In this document: positions 45,705-54,492 of the stretch, in pieces
Layout of the letters: each line of letters opens with the position of its first letter
Position numbering within the stretch: the stretch's first letter is position 1
Assembly: GCF_003316875.1 (NCBI RefSeq)
Contig: NZ_QMIL01000001.1
Coordinates: forward strand, 744,001-808,000
Direction of reading: 5' to 3'
DNA length: 64,000 nt
From: Aliidiomarina celeris
GTDB lineage: Bacteria > Pseudomonadota > Gammaproteobacteria > Enterobacterales > Alteromonadaceae
Translations under genes and position numbers: made by a program
Notes under the pieces: model-generated
What the model saw: the letters and a program-made list of their open reading frames with translations, nothing else
Told to the model about the DNA's origin: nothing
Databases searched by the model: none

Positions 45705-48008
45705 TCAATCGCGCGGTTGAATACTTCCCTGAACCCAGTCTAGGGCCAAGGTGTCTTGCAAATACTGAATTGCGCTATGGCTCTGCACCCGCTCTTCCGC
45801 GCGCTGCTGGCGATACTGATCAATCCGTTGTTGAATTAAAAATGGTGTTTGTTGAGGCCTACCAAATTCAATGCTGAGTGGGCTATTACCCACTAAATGC
45901 TGCAATTCCGCACGCAAATGCTGCTCACTTTGCGGCGAAAACAATGCCTGCTGCTGCTCGCTAATAACCAACGTATAACCGCCACCTTGTTGCTTTAACT
46001 GGGAATGCAGCAACAACTGGCGGGCAAGGCCCTGCACGCCTAATCCTTCAATGGAGGCACTCCACGCGTCTATGTCAGCGGCGCTGCGCACACTGTCGTT
46101 AATCTTTGCAGCAAAATTTTCATTCGCTGCTGCACGCGTTGGGGCGGACTCTATTGGGTTTTGCTGGGCCTCCTTTACCGGAGTTTCTGCTTCCTCTCCT
46201 CGCTCCGGCCCACGGCCCGACACCTGAGTGACCGGCTCAGGTGTCGGTTCAGCCTTTGGGTAGCGATACTCCACATTACTTGGCTCGTGCATTTGCGCGG
46301 TGCCAAGATTTTCAGTACCTGCCGGCGCACTGTGCCTGTGTTGCACAGCTTTAAGGTTCTGCACCGCGTTAACGGGTCCGCTTGCAGGTTCACGGGGTTC
46401 TGTAAGCATGTCGCGAGTAGCGAGCAATGCTTGCAGTGGATCTTCATTTACTACGCTTGCCTGTCGCATTTGCTCAGCCTGTTGCTGAATATGCGCCTGC
46501 TCTGCATGCAACTGCGCTTCGCTTTCCTCCTGAGCTACGCTTAGCACCTGAGCGGCGTTCTCCGCCGCGCTTCCTTCACCCCGGCCCTGCAGGCTTTGGC
46601 TGTGTTGAAAAGCGTTGTCTTGGTGTGAATCGGGTTGTTCAACGCTCGGCTGCTCGGCACGTGGCTGGCCCAGACTTGGTTGCCCTGAGCCCAATTGCTC
46701 GGTGTTGAGCTGCGCTGTGCTTATTTGGCGCGAACCTAGCTGCTCCATACTAGGCAGGGCTTCACTTGGGTGGCTTGGGCTAGGCTGGTTTGAGCTTGGC
46801 TGCGCAGTGCTGAGGTGTTCCGCGCTGGAAGCGGCCGCAATAGGCTGCTCGGGAGCACCGCTCACAATGGGTTCTTGACCACTATTCGCTGGGGCAACAC
46901 TCGGCGTACCAGCACCACTGCCAGCAGGGCGAAAGGTAAGCAAACGCAGCAAAGTCATTTCTACCGCGGTAAAGGCGTCTGTGGCCAACGGAAGCTCCTT
47001 TCGGCCTTCCAGCACCATGCGGTACCACACTTGAATTTGCTCCGGCCGAAGTTGTTCTGCCAATTGCTTCATGGCCTCGCGATGACTAACCAACCCCGAG
47101 TCGAGGTATTCCGGCGCCAACTGTAACAACGCGAGCTGATGCAACATATTCTGCAGTTCGCCAAGTACGTCACTAATGTCGGTCATGCGGTCAGGCAATG
47201 CGCGCAAATGGTTCAGTGTTTGCTGGGTGTTCCCTTGGGCAAGAAAGCCAAGCAACGCAATATTGTCTCGTGGATCAAGGCTACCGAGCATTCGCGCAAC
47301 GGTCTCCTCGCGCACTTCGTTGTTCCCTTGGGCAATCGCCTGATCAGTCAAGCTCAGCGCATCGCGCATACTACCCCGCGCGGCACGTGCAATGAGGTCG
47401 AGTGCGCCTTGATCAAAGGGCATTTCCTCCGCGCTTAATACTTTGTGTAACTGGCCGCTGATTTCTTCGCGCGTTAAAGCCCGCAAATTAAACTGCAAAC
47501 AGCGCGACAAAACGGTAACCGGCAGCTTGTCGGGGTCGGTCGTTGCGAGTAGAAATATAGCATGAGGTGGCGGCTCTTCTAAGGTTTTCAACAAGGCGTT
47601 GAAACTGTGCCGAGAGAGCATGTGAACTTCGTCAATAAGGTAAACTTTGTAACGACCCGACGTTGGCCGATATTGCACATTTTCGAGAATCTCGCGGGTG
47701 TCTTCTACTTTGGTCCGCGAGGCTGCATCAATCTCGAGTAAGTCGACAAACCGCCCTTCATCGATTTGTTTACACGCGTCACAAACACCACAGGGTTCAG
47801 CGCTAATGCCTTCTAAACAATTTAAGCTGCGAGACAGAATACGGGCAATAGTGGTTTTCCCAACACCACGGGTGCCGGACAATAGATAGGCATGGTGCAA
47901 CCGTTGGTGACGAAGCGCATTCGATAGTGCTGACAGCACATGCTGTTGGCCTACCACATCGGCAAAGGTTCGAGGGCGCCACTGACGGGCTAAAACCTGG
48001 TAACTCAT
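45705..48008 (-). CDS. dnaX: DNA polymerase III subunit tau (gamma/tau)
   Basis: The clamp-loader ATPase that also couples core polymerases. The AAA+ domain has L-S-G-T-R-G-V-G-K-T, the zinc cysteines C-L-E-G...C-G-V-C-D-A-C and the sensor L-L-K-T-L-E-E-P-P. The C-terminal tau domain begins near S-A-A-D-I-D-A-W. It is 767 residues against ~643 in E. coli, because of a ~230-residue disordered linker that includes 13 pentapeptide repeats (46617-46811). AAGGGAG precedes the ATG at 48008. I find no A-AAA-AAG slippery heptamer on the coding strand, so a gamma form made by E. coli-style frameshifting is not evident. Confidence 0.96.
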   Translation of the reverse strand: MSYQVLARQWRPRTFADVVGQQHVLSALSNALRHQRLHHAYLLSGTRGVGKTTIARILSRSLNCLEGISAEPCGVCDACKQIDEGRFVDLLEIDAASRTKVEDTREILENVQYRPTSGRYKVYLIDEVHMLSRHSFNALLKTLEEPPPHAIFLLATTDPDKLPVTVLSRCLQFNLRALTREEISGQLHKVLSAEEMPFDQGALDLIARAARGSMRDALSLTDQAIAQGNNEVREETVARMLGSLDPRDNIALLGFLAQGNTQQTLNHLRALPDRMTDISDVLGELQNMLHQLALLQLAPEYLDSGLVSHREAMKQLAEQLRPEQIQVWYRMVLEGRKELPLATDAFTAVEMTLLRLLTFRPAGSGAGTPSVAPANSGQEPIVSGAPEQPIAAASSAEHLSTAQPSSNQPSPSHPSEALPSMEQLGSRQISTAQLNTEQLGSGQPSLGQPRAEQPSVEQPDSHQDNAFQHSQSLQGRGEGSAAENAAQVLSVAQEESEAQLHAEQAHIQQQAEQMRQASVVNEDPLQALLATRDMLTEPREPASGPVNAVQNLKAVQHRHSAPAGTENLGTAQMHEPSNVEYRYPKAEPTPEPVTQVSGRGPERGEEAETPVKEAQQNPIESAPTRAAANENFAAKINDSVRSAADIDAWSASIEGLGVQGLARQLLLHSQLKQQGGGYTLVISEQQQALFSPQSEQHLRAELQHLVGNSPLSIEFGRPQQTPFLIQQRIDQYRQQRAEERVQSHSAIQYLQDTLALDWVQGSIQPRD
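46617..46811 (-). repeat. Pentapeptide (15 bp) minisatellite within dnaX
   Basis: Thirteen in-frame 15 bp units encode S-T-A-Q-P, S-S-N-Q-P, S-P-S-H-P, S-E-A-L-P, S-M-E-Q-L, G-S-R-Q-I, S-T-A-Q-L, N-T-E-Q-L, G-S-G-Q-P, S-L-G-Q-P, R-A-E-Q-P, S-V-E-Q-P and D-S-H-Q-D. Positions 4 (Gln) and 5 (Pro/Leu/Ile) are the most constant. The phase never breaks, suggesting expansion of a 15 bp unit. Confidence 0.85.
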
Positions 48009-48091
48009 GTTCACTCCCTTGGCGTTCCGTGCTGGCCGCACAAAGCATGCGGCCGCTGAACGCGGTAAATCAGAGTGCTATCCTACTGCAG

Positions 48092-48646
48092 TTAATCGTA
48101 GGCGACAATGGCGTAACTGTTTACGCCTTTTTCTGCCAGCTTTTTGCGGCCGGGTAAATACAACAGCTCAGCAACAAAAGCCGCCTCCACAATAGTGGCC
48201 GGGGTCTTTTGTATCAAATCAATCGCCGCACCAATGGTACCGCCGGTGGCGAGCATATCGTCCATCACCACGACACGATCGCGCTTGCCTAAGCCGTCTT
48301 TATGCAGCTCAAGTTGGTCTGTGCCATATTCAAGTTGATACTGCTCCGTGTACACTTCACGGGGTAATTTACCCGGCTTCCGAATAAGTGTGAGCCCAAC
48401 GCCAAGGCGGTCCGCTAGCGCCGCAGAAAAAATAAACCCGCGCGCTTCAACAGCGACCACTTGCGTAAGCCCATAGTTTTGGTAACGCTCATGAAACAGG
48501 TCAATACTATAACGAAGCGCTTTTGGGTCAGCCAACATGGTCGTGATGTCACGAAACACCACTCCATCGTGTGGGAAGTTGGCAACATTAGTTATTGCCC
48601 GTTCAATATAGTTACTGCGCAAGTCCGCGCACACATAATGAGTCAT
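48092..48646 (-). CDS. apt: Adenine phosphoribosyltransferase
   Basis: Salvages adenine to AMP using PRPP. The 184-residue protein has F-R-D-I-T, E-A-R-G-F-I-F and the PRPP-binding V-V-V-M-D-D-M-L-A-T-G-G-T. It precedes dnaX as in E. coli. Its ATG shares a base with the stop of the upstream CheY-like gene (48646), so the two are probably coupled. Confidence 0.97.
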   Translation of the reverse strand: MTHYVCADLRSNYIERAITNVANFPHDGVVFRDITTMLADPKALRYSIDLFHERYQNYGLTQVVAVEARGFIFSAALADRLGVGLTLIRKPGKLPREVYTEQYQLEYGTDQLELHKDGLGKRDRVVVMDDMLATGGTIGAAIDLIQKTPATIVEAAFVAELLYLPGRKKLAEKGVNSYAIVAYD

Positions 48647-49020
48647 TAGGCTACGTCACGTTGTTGTAGATGGGTAAGAATATTTCGCAATACATCCTGC
48701 TCTAGGGGCTTGGCCAAAACTTGGTCGGCACCCACTCGTTGCGCACGGTCTTGCACAGACTGCAACTCGTCAGTAGTGAGCAACACTAAAGGCGTGTCTG
48801 CGTAATTATCCATCTCACGCAAATTTCGAATGAGCGTAAGGCCATCCATAAGCGGCATTTTATGGTCGGTTATTACCATACTAAATTGGTGCTTCCGAGC
48901 AAGATTCAACCCCCCTAAACCGTCATGAGCGACTTCAACCTGCTGTGCCATCGTCGACAGCATCTTGAGTAGCGCTTCGCGTGTACGAGGGTTGTCTTCA
49001 ACCAGTAAAACCGACTGCAT
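48646..49020 (-). CDS. Single-domain CheY-like response regulator
   Basis: A 124-residue receiver domain without an output domain. The acidic pocket is V-E-D-N, the phospho-acceptor aspartate lies in M-V-I-T-D-H-K-M-P-L-M-D-G, the Thr is in L-L-T-T-D-E and the lysine in L-A-K-P-L. No kinase is adjacent. It lies just upstream of apt with a 1 nt overlap, and ~80 nt downstream of a tiny membrane-protein gene. Partner unknown; the orphan YfiR-type kinase at 27120 is one possibility, as inference only. Confidence 0.9.
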   Translation of the reverse strand: MQSVLLVEDNPRTREALLKMLSTMAQQVEVAHDGLGGLNLARKHQFSMVITDHKMPLMDGLTLIRNLREMDNYADTPLVLLTTDELQSVQDRAQRVGADQVLAKPLEQDVLRNILTHLQQRDVA

Positions 49021-49100
49021 GTTGTTTCCCTTTCTCTTTCCAATGTCGAGTGAGGCTTACACTTGTTTATGTATATTCAACAGCGTAATCCTCAAGCAGG

Positions 49101-49229
49101 CTAACCTGCAAAAATCAAACTTAGGGTTCTTAGCAGTGGGCTTAGTAATGCCACCCCAACAAACACTGCGGCGCCCAATAACACAAATAGAGGACTTGTT
49201 TGATCCTTAAAATTTTCGTTCGCTGCCAT
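49101..49229 (-). CDS. 42-residue single-pass membrane protein, unannotated small gene
   Basis: A short frame: M-A-A-N-E-N-F-K-D-Q-T-S-P, then a hydrophobic segment rich in Leu, Val, Ala and Gly (about residues 14-31, with one Pro), ending L-R-T-L-S-L-I-F-A-G. AAGGTG lies 9 nt before the ATG at 49229. It is on the same strand as the CheY-like gene 80 nt downstream. It looks like a real one-helix membrane peptide, but composition and context are the only evidence. I do not recognise a family. Confidence 0.6.
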   Translation of the reverse strand: MAANENFKDQTSPLFVLLGAAVFVGVALLSPLLRTLSLIFAG

Positions 49230-49338
49230 AGTTAAGTACACCTTAATCTTAAAAGTAACAGAGTCTATACAGGCTCAACGAGAGACCATCTGTGGCCCCT
49301 GTGCAATCTTTCTTTGAATACCTATGTCGAATCGGCGT

Positions 49339-49354
49339 GGATCATATATGATCC
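49339..49354. promoter_or_regulatory. Perfect 16 bp palindrome (possible operator)
   Basis: GGATCATATATGATCC is fully palindromic and holds two GATC methylation sites. It lies between the terminator of the TPR gene and the start of the 42-residue gene (49229), where a promoter for the latter would be expected. Confidence 0.4.
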
Positions 49355-49374
49355 CAACCCTTTTTAAAAGTTCA

Positions 49375-49410
49375 ATAAAAAAACCCCGCGGTTTAAAACG
49401 CGGGGTTTTT
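49375..49410 (-). terminator. Rho-independent terminator of the TonB2/TPR operon
   Basis: AAAAACCCCGCG (49379-49390) and CGCGGGGTTTTT (49399-49410) form a 12 bp stem with an 8 nt loop. The minus strand continues in T residues. It lies 20 nt after the TPR gene stop and closes the leftward cluster. Confidence 0.92.
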
Positions 49411-49430
49411 AAGCCAATTTCACTTATTCG

Positions 49431-50756
49431 TTACAGGTTTACGCCACGGCGTTCCGCTGTTTGACGAATATACTCCATCCAACTTTCCGCGTTACGACGT
49501 GTTGCGTCATAACGTGTGGCATTACGCATTGCGTTAATTGCCGAACGGTATTGGTTCGAGTTGAAATACGCTTCTGCAAGCGACATATATAACCGACCCA
49601 TCAAGTCATTATCGGTCGTGCCAATGTCGAGTGCAGCTTGGAATGAAGCCGCTGCGCGACGATATTCCTCAGCAAGTACATACGAATCACCTTGCGAGCG
49701 ATAATAACCTAAGCGATCTTCATCGGTTTCCGCCAAAGCAATCGCTTTATTATACACGTCACCGGCACGCTCAAATTCACGTGCTGTGTAGAAGTTACGT
49801 GCAGTCGACGCCCAGTACTGTGGAGTTTCGTCGATATCGCCATTGTTCATGTGGCGTTCCATTACCTCAGCTGCATAGAATGGAATATTTTTATTCGCAT
49901 ACATTTGCACTAAATAACGGAAATCGGCCGACCGGTCCAAATACCCGGCGTCGTAAGCAATTGCCAAGGTTGAAAGCGACTTGTCGAGCTGCTCATTCAG
50001 TGCGTAGAAAGCACCAAGTTGGCTCCACCAGCGAATTTGAGTTGGGATCTCTTGGATTCCTTCTTCAAGTACCGCTATCGCATTCGGAATGTCTTCCTGT
50101 TCGAAATACGCACCGATCATCAACACATAAGGGTTGTGGTTTGGCGTTTCGTAGTTCTCTATGGCTTTACGTGCATGGGTAATTACTCTTGGAAAATCTT
50201 TCAATTCCATGTAGCCCACAGCCATGCGGAACAGAACGTCTGGTTCCCACACCCCTCTGAATTGCAGGTAGCGGCGGAATGCACTGATAGCGTCCTCATA
50301 ACGCTCCGCTTGCAAATAGAGGTTACCCAATAATTGCAACGAAGACATTTGGTCACTGTAGCTCAGTACATCCTTCTCTACGGCGGCTTCAAGCAGGTCT
50401 GTCGCACGATCCATATCGGCTTCTTCTTCCGGCAACGACGCCCACATAGTACCTAAGAAGCGACCAATGTAGGCCTCTTCATATTCAGTACGTGGCGTTA
50501 CCGACTCCAAGGTCGCAATGGCGTCGCGAATGAGCTCTTCTTCGTACTGCTCAAAGGCCGTGACAACGGCCCGACCTAAGCGCTCGCCTAAGGCGTACGA
50601 ACGACGATTCTCACGCGCAGCTGCAACTTCTTCTTCGGTTGGAATAGTAAAACCAACGTCCGCAGAACCTTGCGCCATTGCTTGCATTGGAGCGCCAATG
50701 AATAAACCACCGATTAGAGCGACCGCAGCAACAAAAGTGCTATTAATTACTTTCAT
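49431..50756 (-). CDS. TPR-repeat protein of the TonB2 cluster
   Basis: A 441-residue secreted protein with signal peptide (cleavage near Q-A-M-A-Q, residue 28) and a series of tetratricopeptide-like helices (for example L-L-G-N-L-Y-L-Q-A-E-R-Y-E-D-A-I-S-A-F and S-L-A-E-A-Y-F-N-S-N-Q-Y-R-S-A-I). It starts 3 nt after tonB2. Similar periplasmic TPR proteins end TonB2/TtpC operons in Vibrio and Shewanella, where they may help assemble the energising complex; the precise role is unsettled. Confidence 0.85.
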   Translation of the reverse strand: MKVINSTFVAAVALIGGLFIGAPMQAMAQGSADVGFTIPTEEEVAAARENRRSYALGERLGRAVVTAFEQYEEELIRDAIATLESVTPRTEYEEAYIGRFLGTMWASLPEEEADMDRATDLLEAAVEKDVLSYSDQMSSLQLLGNLYLQAERYEDAISAFRRYLQFRGVWEPDVLFRMAVGYMELKDFPRVITHARKAIENYETPNHNPYVLMIGAYFEQEDIPNAIAVLEEGIQEIPTQIRWWSQLGAFYALNEQLDKSLSTLAIAYDAGYLDRSADFRYLVQMYANKNIPFYAAEVMERHMNNGDIDETPQYWASTARNFYTAREFERAGDVYNKAIALAETDEDRLGYYRSQGDSYVLAEEYRRAAASFQAALDIGTTDNDLMGRLYMSLAEAYFNSNQYRSAINAMRNATRYDATRRNAESWMEYIRQTAERRGVNL

Positions 50757-50759
50757 GCT

Positions 50760-51371
50760 TTAGCTCCCATCAATGTTAAAGTCGAGCTGAACAGTCATAC
50801 CTTCTTGACGCTGCGCTACACCGTCTACAACCTTCGGAGCATACCGCCAGCGCATCAGCGCTTGGCGAGCTTCGCGGTCGAATACCCGGCGTGGCTCTGC
50901 ATCAATGATCTCGATATCTTCCACACCACCTACTTCGTTAATGGTAAAGCGCAGGCGAACCCACCCTTGAATACCATCACGCGCAGCAGCTGGCGGATAA
51001 CGCGGCTCTACACGCACCAAAGGTTGTGCATCACCGTCGCGGCCAAGACCCGTTTCCGGACCTGAAAGACCCACACCAGCGTCGCCTACATCAACTCCAA
51101 AGTCGAAGTTGTAGCCCACAGAATCGTCTGACGCGTCAGGCTCCTGTGGTGGCGTTTCTGGTGGCGCTTCAGGTGGCGGTGGAGGTGGAGGCGGCGTTCT
51201 GCGCCGCGTATCCACATCCTGGTCGGCCTGTGTTTGTACGATATCGATTGTGGCTGGAGCTTCAGGCGGCTCGTTCCGCGTCTCTCCTCCACTGATCAGG
51301 AATGCCATTAAGACAAACAGAGCGAAGGTGACTGCAGCGCCTAGTAATATTGATACTAATACGCGCACCAT
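50760..51371 (-). CDS. tonB2: TonB2-type energy transducer
   Basis: A short TonB that links the ExbB-ExbD motor to outer-membrane receptors. It has one N-terminal membrane helix (about 8-28), a proline-rich span (a run of seven prolines near residue 62) and a C-terminal TonB domain with V-E-P-R-Y-P-P-A-A-A and W-V-R-L-R-F-T-I-N. At 203 residues it is compact, as TonB2 proteins are. It lies 2 nt after exbD2 and 3 nt before the TPR gene. Confidence 0.92.
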   Translation of the reverse strand: MVRVLVSILLGAAVTFALFVLMAFLISGGETRNEPPEAPATIDIVQTQADQDVDTRRRTPPPPPPPPEAPPETPPQEPDASDDSVGYNFDFGVDVGDAGVGLSGPETGLGRDGDAQPLVRVEPRYPPAAARDGIQGWVRLRFTINEVGGVEDIEIIDAEPRRVFDREARQALMRWRYAPKVVDGVAQRQEGMTVQLDFNIDGS

Positions 51372-51373
51372 AA

Positions 51374-51775
51374 TTAATCGTTCTCCGCTGCTATTGAAAT
51401 TTGGGCAATGCCTGCTTCTTTAACTTGGTCCATAACTTTCACGACCACGCCATGACGAGCGCCTTCGTCGGCTTGAATGACCACCATATCGGTAGGTTGT
51501 TCAGCTAACAAACGCTCCAGGTTTGCCGCAACGCGCTCCACGTCTACCATCCGGCGGTCCATCCATACTTCGCCATTCTCACGAATCGCAATAAAGATGT
51601 TAGCCGAAGGCTTACTGGTCGCTTGTGACGCTTCAGGGCGATTCACATCGATACCTGCCTCTTTCACGAACGAAGTCGTTACGATAAAGAAGATCAGCAT
51701 GATAAACACGATGTCGAGCATCGGTGTCATATCTAGCGTCGCTTCTTCTTCTTCGCGTAAACGTTTACGTGCCAT
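51374..51775 (-). CDS. exbD2: Biopolymer transport protein ExbD2
   Basis: A 133-residue one-helix motor protein. The helix carries the conserved aspartate in M-L-D-I-V-F-I-M-L-I-F-F, needed for proton-driven force. The periplasmic part has I-A-I-R-E-N-G-E-V and the end V-K-E-A-G-I-A-Q-I-S. It is next to exbB2 (12 nt) and tonB2 (2 nt). Confidence 0.94.
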   Translation of the reverse strand: MARKRLREEEEATLDMTPMLDIVFIMLIFFIVTTSFVKEAGIDVNRPEASQATSKPSANIFIAIRENGEVWMDRRMVDVERVAANLERLLAEQPTDMVVIQADEGARHGVVVKVMDQVKEAGIAQISIAAEND

Positions 51776-51787
51776 AATTCTTCTCTC

Positions 51788-52315
51788 TTAATGATGCGGC
51801 AAGCTGTCGATAAGCTTCGATTTTTCGCGGTTAGAACGTTGCTCTAAACGCTGTACGAAGAACATACCGGACAACGCTGCCACCATTCCCGACATGGTCG
51901 GAATTGTCGCCATTGAAATACCACCGGCCATCAGACGAGGGTTACCTGTACCCTGTACCGACATAATTTCAAACACTGAAATCATCCCGGTAACCGTTCC
52001 CAAGAGCCCGATTAACGGGCAAATGGCAATGGTTGTCTTTAGCAGCAGCATGCGCGCTGATAATTTATCGGACGCTTCGGAAATCCATGCATCACGAATT
52101 CTATGTGCGTACCAGGAGGTGGTGTCTTCACGCTCGTTCCACTTCTTGATGATTGCATCCCGTTCCTTCGGAAATACACCAAGAATGTACCAGTAACGCT
52201 CTACCATCACGATCCACATGATGAGAAGTGCTACGGCTACGAGGTATAAAACGTCACCACCTGTGCCAATAAAATCCCTGACAGTTTCCCAAAGTCCCAT
52301 CAGGTACAATTGCAT
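51788..52315 (-). CDS. exbB2: ExbB2 (MotA/TolQ/ExbB family)
   Basis: A 175-residue three-helix proton-channel protein. The family core appears as C-P-L-I-G-L-L-G-T-V-T-G-M and A-T-I-P-T-M-S-G-M. Its small size matches ExbB2 of TtpC-type systems. It lies 3 nt after ttpC and 12 nt before exbD2. Confidence 0.92.
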   Translation of the reverse strand: MQLYLMGLWETVRDFIGTGGDVLYLVAVALLIMWIVMVERYWYILGVFPKERDAIIKKWNEREDTTSWYAHRIRDAWISEASDKLSARMLLLKTTIAICPLIGLLGTVTGMISVFEIMSVQGTGNPRLMAGGISMATIPTMSGMVAALSGMFFVQRLEQRSNREKSKLIDSLPHH

Positions 52316-52318
52316 GGC

Positions 52319-53707
52319 TTACTCTCCTTTCGCAGCTTTTGGAGCGCTCGCTTTTTCAGCGTGCTGAGCTACGATACCCGCAGCTTGCTCGTCCAAAATG
52401 TGCAAGATAGACTTGGCACGGCTCGCTACGATGCTGTGGATAATAATCAATGGTAATGCTGCGATTAGACCCAATGCAGTGGTTACAAGTGCCATCGAGA
52501 TGTCACCCGCCATAATACGAGGGTCACCCGTACCGAATAGCGTAATCGATTGGAAGGTACCGATCATACCGATAACCGTACCCAATAGCCCCATCAATGG
52601 CGCAATCGCTGCAAGAATCTTAATAATGTTCACACCTGCGTCGATACGTGGAGTTTCACGTAAAATCGCTTCGTCGAGTTTAAGTTCAAGGTTCTCAACG
52701 TCAGTGTTTGGATTCTCATGATACACCTTCAAAATACGGCCCAACGGGTTATTGTTTGAAGGGTTGTTGGTGTTCTTCAGCTGCTTACGAATTGCTCCGC
52801 CAACCGCAGTCAGGGTCACAATTTTGTAGAGGGCAATCAAGAAACCAAGAATCAACAATGCAGTAATGGCATACCCTACGGTATCACCGTTGTGGTAGTG
52901 CTCAGCAAGTGTTGCTTTTTGCGTTAACAAGCTCAAGATCTGACCACGTGAAGGGTCAAGGAATACACCCGCATAACCTGAATTAGTCGCTTCGAACTTC
53001 TCAAGGTCGCTTAACACATAACCCGCCGGTTGACGCGCAATCGGTTGAATTTGATTTGTAGTATCGCTGTACAATAAGTATTCGCCGTCAGACACAAGGT
53101 TGAACGAACCAATACGAATTACGTCGCGAACTTCAGAGCCACCTTCAAGCAAGGTTACTTCAGACTGGAAGCGAGCAACTTTACCCGACTCAGTCATTTC
53201 AGTAAGCAACGCTAACCATAGTTCTTCAAGCTCAGAAATGTTTGGCAGCTCTGTTGCTTCCGCAAGGGTTTGCAACACTTCATGACGGCCTGGATACTGA
53301 GCACTTACAATCGAGGTAGAAATACGACCGATAGTGTCCGCAGCGGCACCACGAATTACACCAAAGATTTCACCTAAAGTACCGATCATGTTGTCCAGTT
53401 CGGTTTCTTTATTGGCTAAATCAATTTCGTTTTGAGCATATTGCTCTTGCAAGCGCTGGCTGCGTGCTTGTTCGTCGGCAAGTTGTTGCTGCGCACGGCG
53501 CAATAATGCCTGCTTGTCTGCACGCTCTTGGCGGAATTCCGCTTCACGCTGTTGGTCGATACGCTGTGCAGCTTGGCGGCTCTGTTGAACCTGTTGCAAC
53601 AGCTCTTCTAGGGTTTTGGCTTCCTGCGCCGAGGCAGAAAACGCAGCACCAGCTACAAGGCTTAAGCCTGCAATGGCGCTTAGTACTGTTTTAGCTACTT
53701 GTCTCAT
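52319..53707 (-). CDS. ttpC: TtpC-type TonB-system protein (coiled coil fused to ExbB-like domain)
   Basis: A 462-residue protein with signal peptide (A-S-A near residue 27), a long Gln/Arg/Ala coiled coil (about 30-105), a periplasmic region, and a C-terminal MotA/TolQ/ExbB domain with P-L-M-G-L-L-G-T-V-I-G-M-I-G-T-F. TtpC is required for TonB2-dependent uptake in Vibrio. Its start overlaps the DUF3450 stop by 4 nt. Confidence 0.92.
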   Translation of the reverse strand: MRQVAKTVLSAIAGLSLVAGAAFSASAQEAKTLEELLQQVQQSRQAAQRIDQQREAEFRQERADKQALLRRAQQQLADEQARSQRLQEQYAQNEIDLANKETELDNMIGTLGEIFGVIRGAAADTIGRISTSIVSAQYPGRHEVLQTLAEATELPNISELEELWLALLTEMTESGKVARFQSEVTLLEGGSEVRDVIRIGSFNLVSDGEYLLYSDTTNQIQPIARQPAGYVLSDLEKFEATNSGYAGVFLDPSRGQILSLLTQKATLAEHYHNGDTVGYAITALLILGFLIALYKIVTLTAVGGAIRKQLKNTNNPSNNNPLGRILKVYHENPNTDVENLELKLDEAILRETPRIDAGVNIIKILAAIAPLMGLLGTVIGMIGTFQSITLFGTGDPRIMAGDISMALVTTALGLIAALPLIIIHSIVASRAKSILHILDEQAAGIVAQHAEKASAPKAAKGE

Positions 53708-54492
53708 TCTGCACTCTCCGCGGCAAATACTGGCAAGCGCACGATATCAAACGCAGTTTGACGACGTGACATACGAATGGCCTGCGTTAATGGGCTTAGG
53801 TAAACATCGTCAACCTGTGTCCATTCACGCGCGCCGTTGTCCCATAACCATGCACTACGGCCGTCAAGCGACTGCGCCATTAATACCACACGGCCCATGT
53901 GGAAATAGTCCACTGCAATTTCTTCGCCGTTCCAGCTGAGGTTACCACTATATGAATTCGGGCCAACACCGTAGTCCATTTCAATTTGATACGCTTCCAT
54001 GATCAAACGGAACTTCTCTGAGTCAGTTACGTTTGAACGTGTCATTACGTCGCGTAAGCGTTCCACACGGCGATCGCGTGCTTCACTGTGAATTGGAATA
54101 TCAAGCTCAACGAAATTGTCTAAGGAGTCAATCATTTTGTACATCAGAGGAACAACACCTTGACGTGTTTCTTCAATGCCGTCGATTTGACGTTGCAATG
54201 AAGCTAATGACGCGTTCTGGTCGTCTACTAACGTTTGAACATGGTCATTGTACACTTTGAGCGCCTCGTATTCGGCTACCACTGCGCGGTAGTCGGCGAG
54301 TAAATCACGGCTCTGATCGAACAGTGAATCAATACGCTCCTGCGAGGCTGCTTGATTACGATGAGTCTGAAGTTGTTCAGACTGCAGCTGCTGCAGGCTT
54401 GGGGTATTAGCTGCTGCTAAACCGCTTCCCGCAAGCGCCATCACACCTACCATAGCGGCGGCGATTTTGCTTCGTTTGATAACTGTGGTCAT
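53704..54492 (-). CDS. DUF3450 protein of the TonB2 cluster
   Basis: A 262-residue periplasmic protein with signal peptide (cleavage near A-A-A-N, residue 29) and a coiled coil (residues about 30-100), then Y-G-V-G-P-N-S-Y-S-G and Y-F-H-M-G-R-V, typical of DUF3450. The start at 54492 (M-T-T-V-I-K-R) is preferred to a longer frame. The family regularly heads ttpC-exbB2-exbD2-tonB2 operons and probably works in the same trans-envelope complex; its role is unproven. Confidence 0.88.
   Translation of the reverse strand: MTTVIKRSKIAAAMVGVMALAGSGLAAANTPSLQQLQSEQLQTHRNQAASQERIDSLFDQSRDLLADYRAVVAEYEALKVYNDHVQTLVDDQNASLASLQRQIDGIEETRQGVVPLMYKMIDSLDNFVELDIPIHSEARDRRVERLRDVMTRSNVTDSEKFRLIMEAYQIEMDYGVGPNSYSGNLSWNGEEIAVDYFHMGRVVLMAQSLDGRSAWLWDNGAREWTQVDDVYLSPLTQAIRMSRRQTAFDIVRLPVFAAESAE

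Noticed and set aside
46161-46878. Overlapping plus-strand frames in the dnaX linker
   Set aside because: They are shadows of the pentapeptide repeat, which leaves several frames open by its 15 bp periodicity.
49631-50182. 183-codon plus-strand frame in the TPR gene
   Set aside because: Antisense shadow; no ribosome site and no family pattern.
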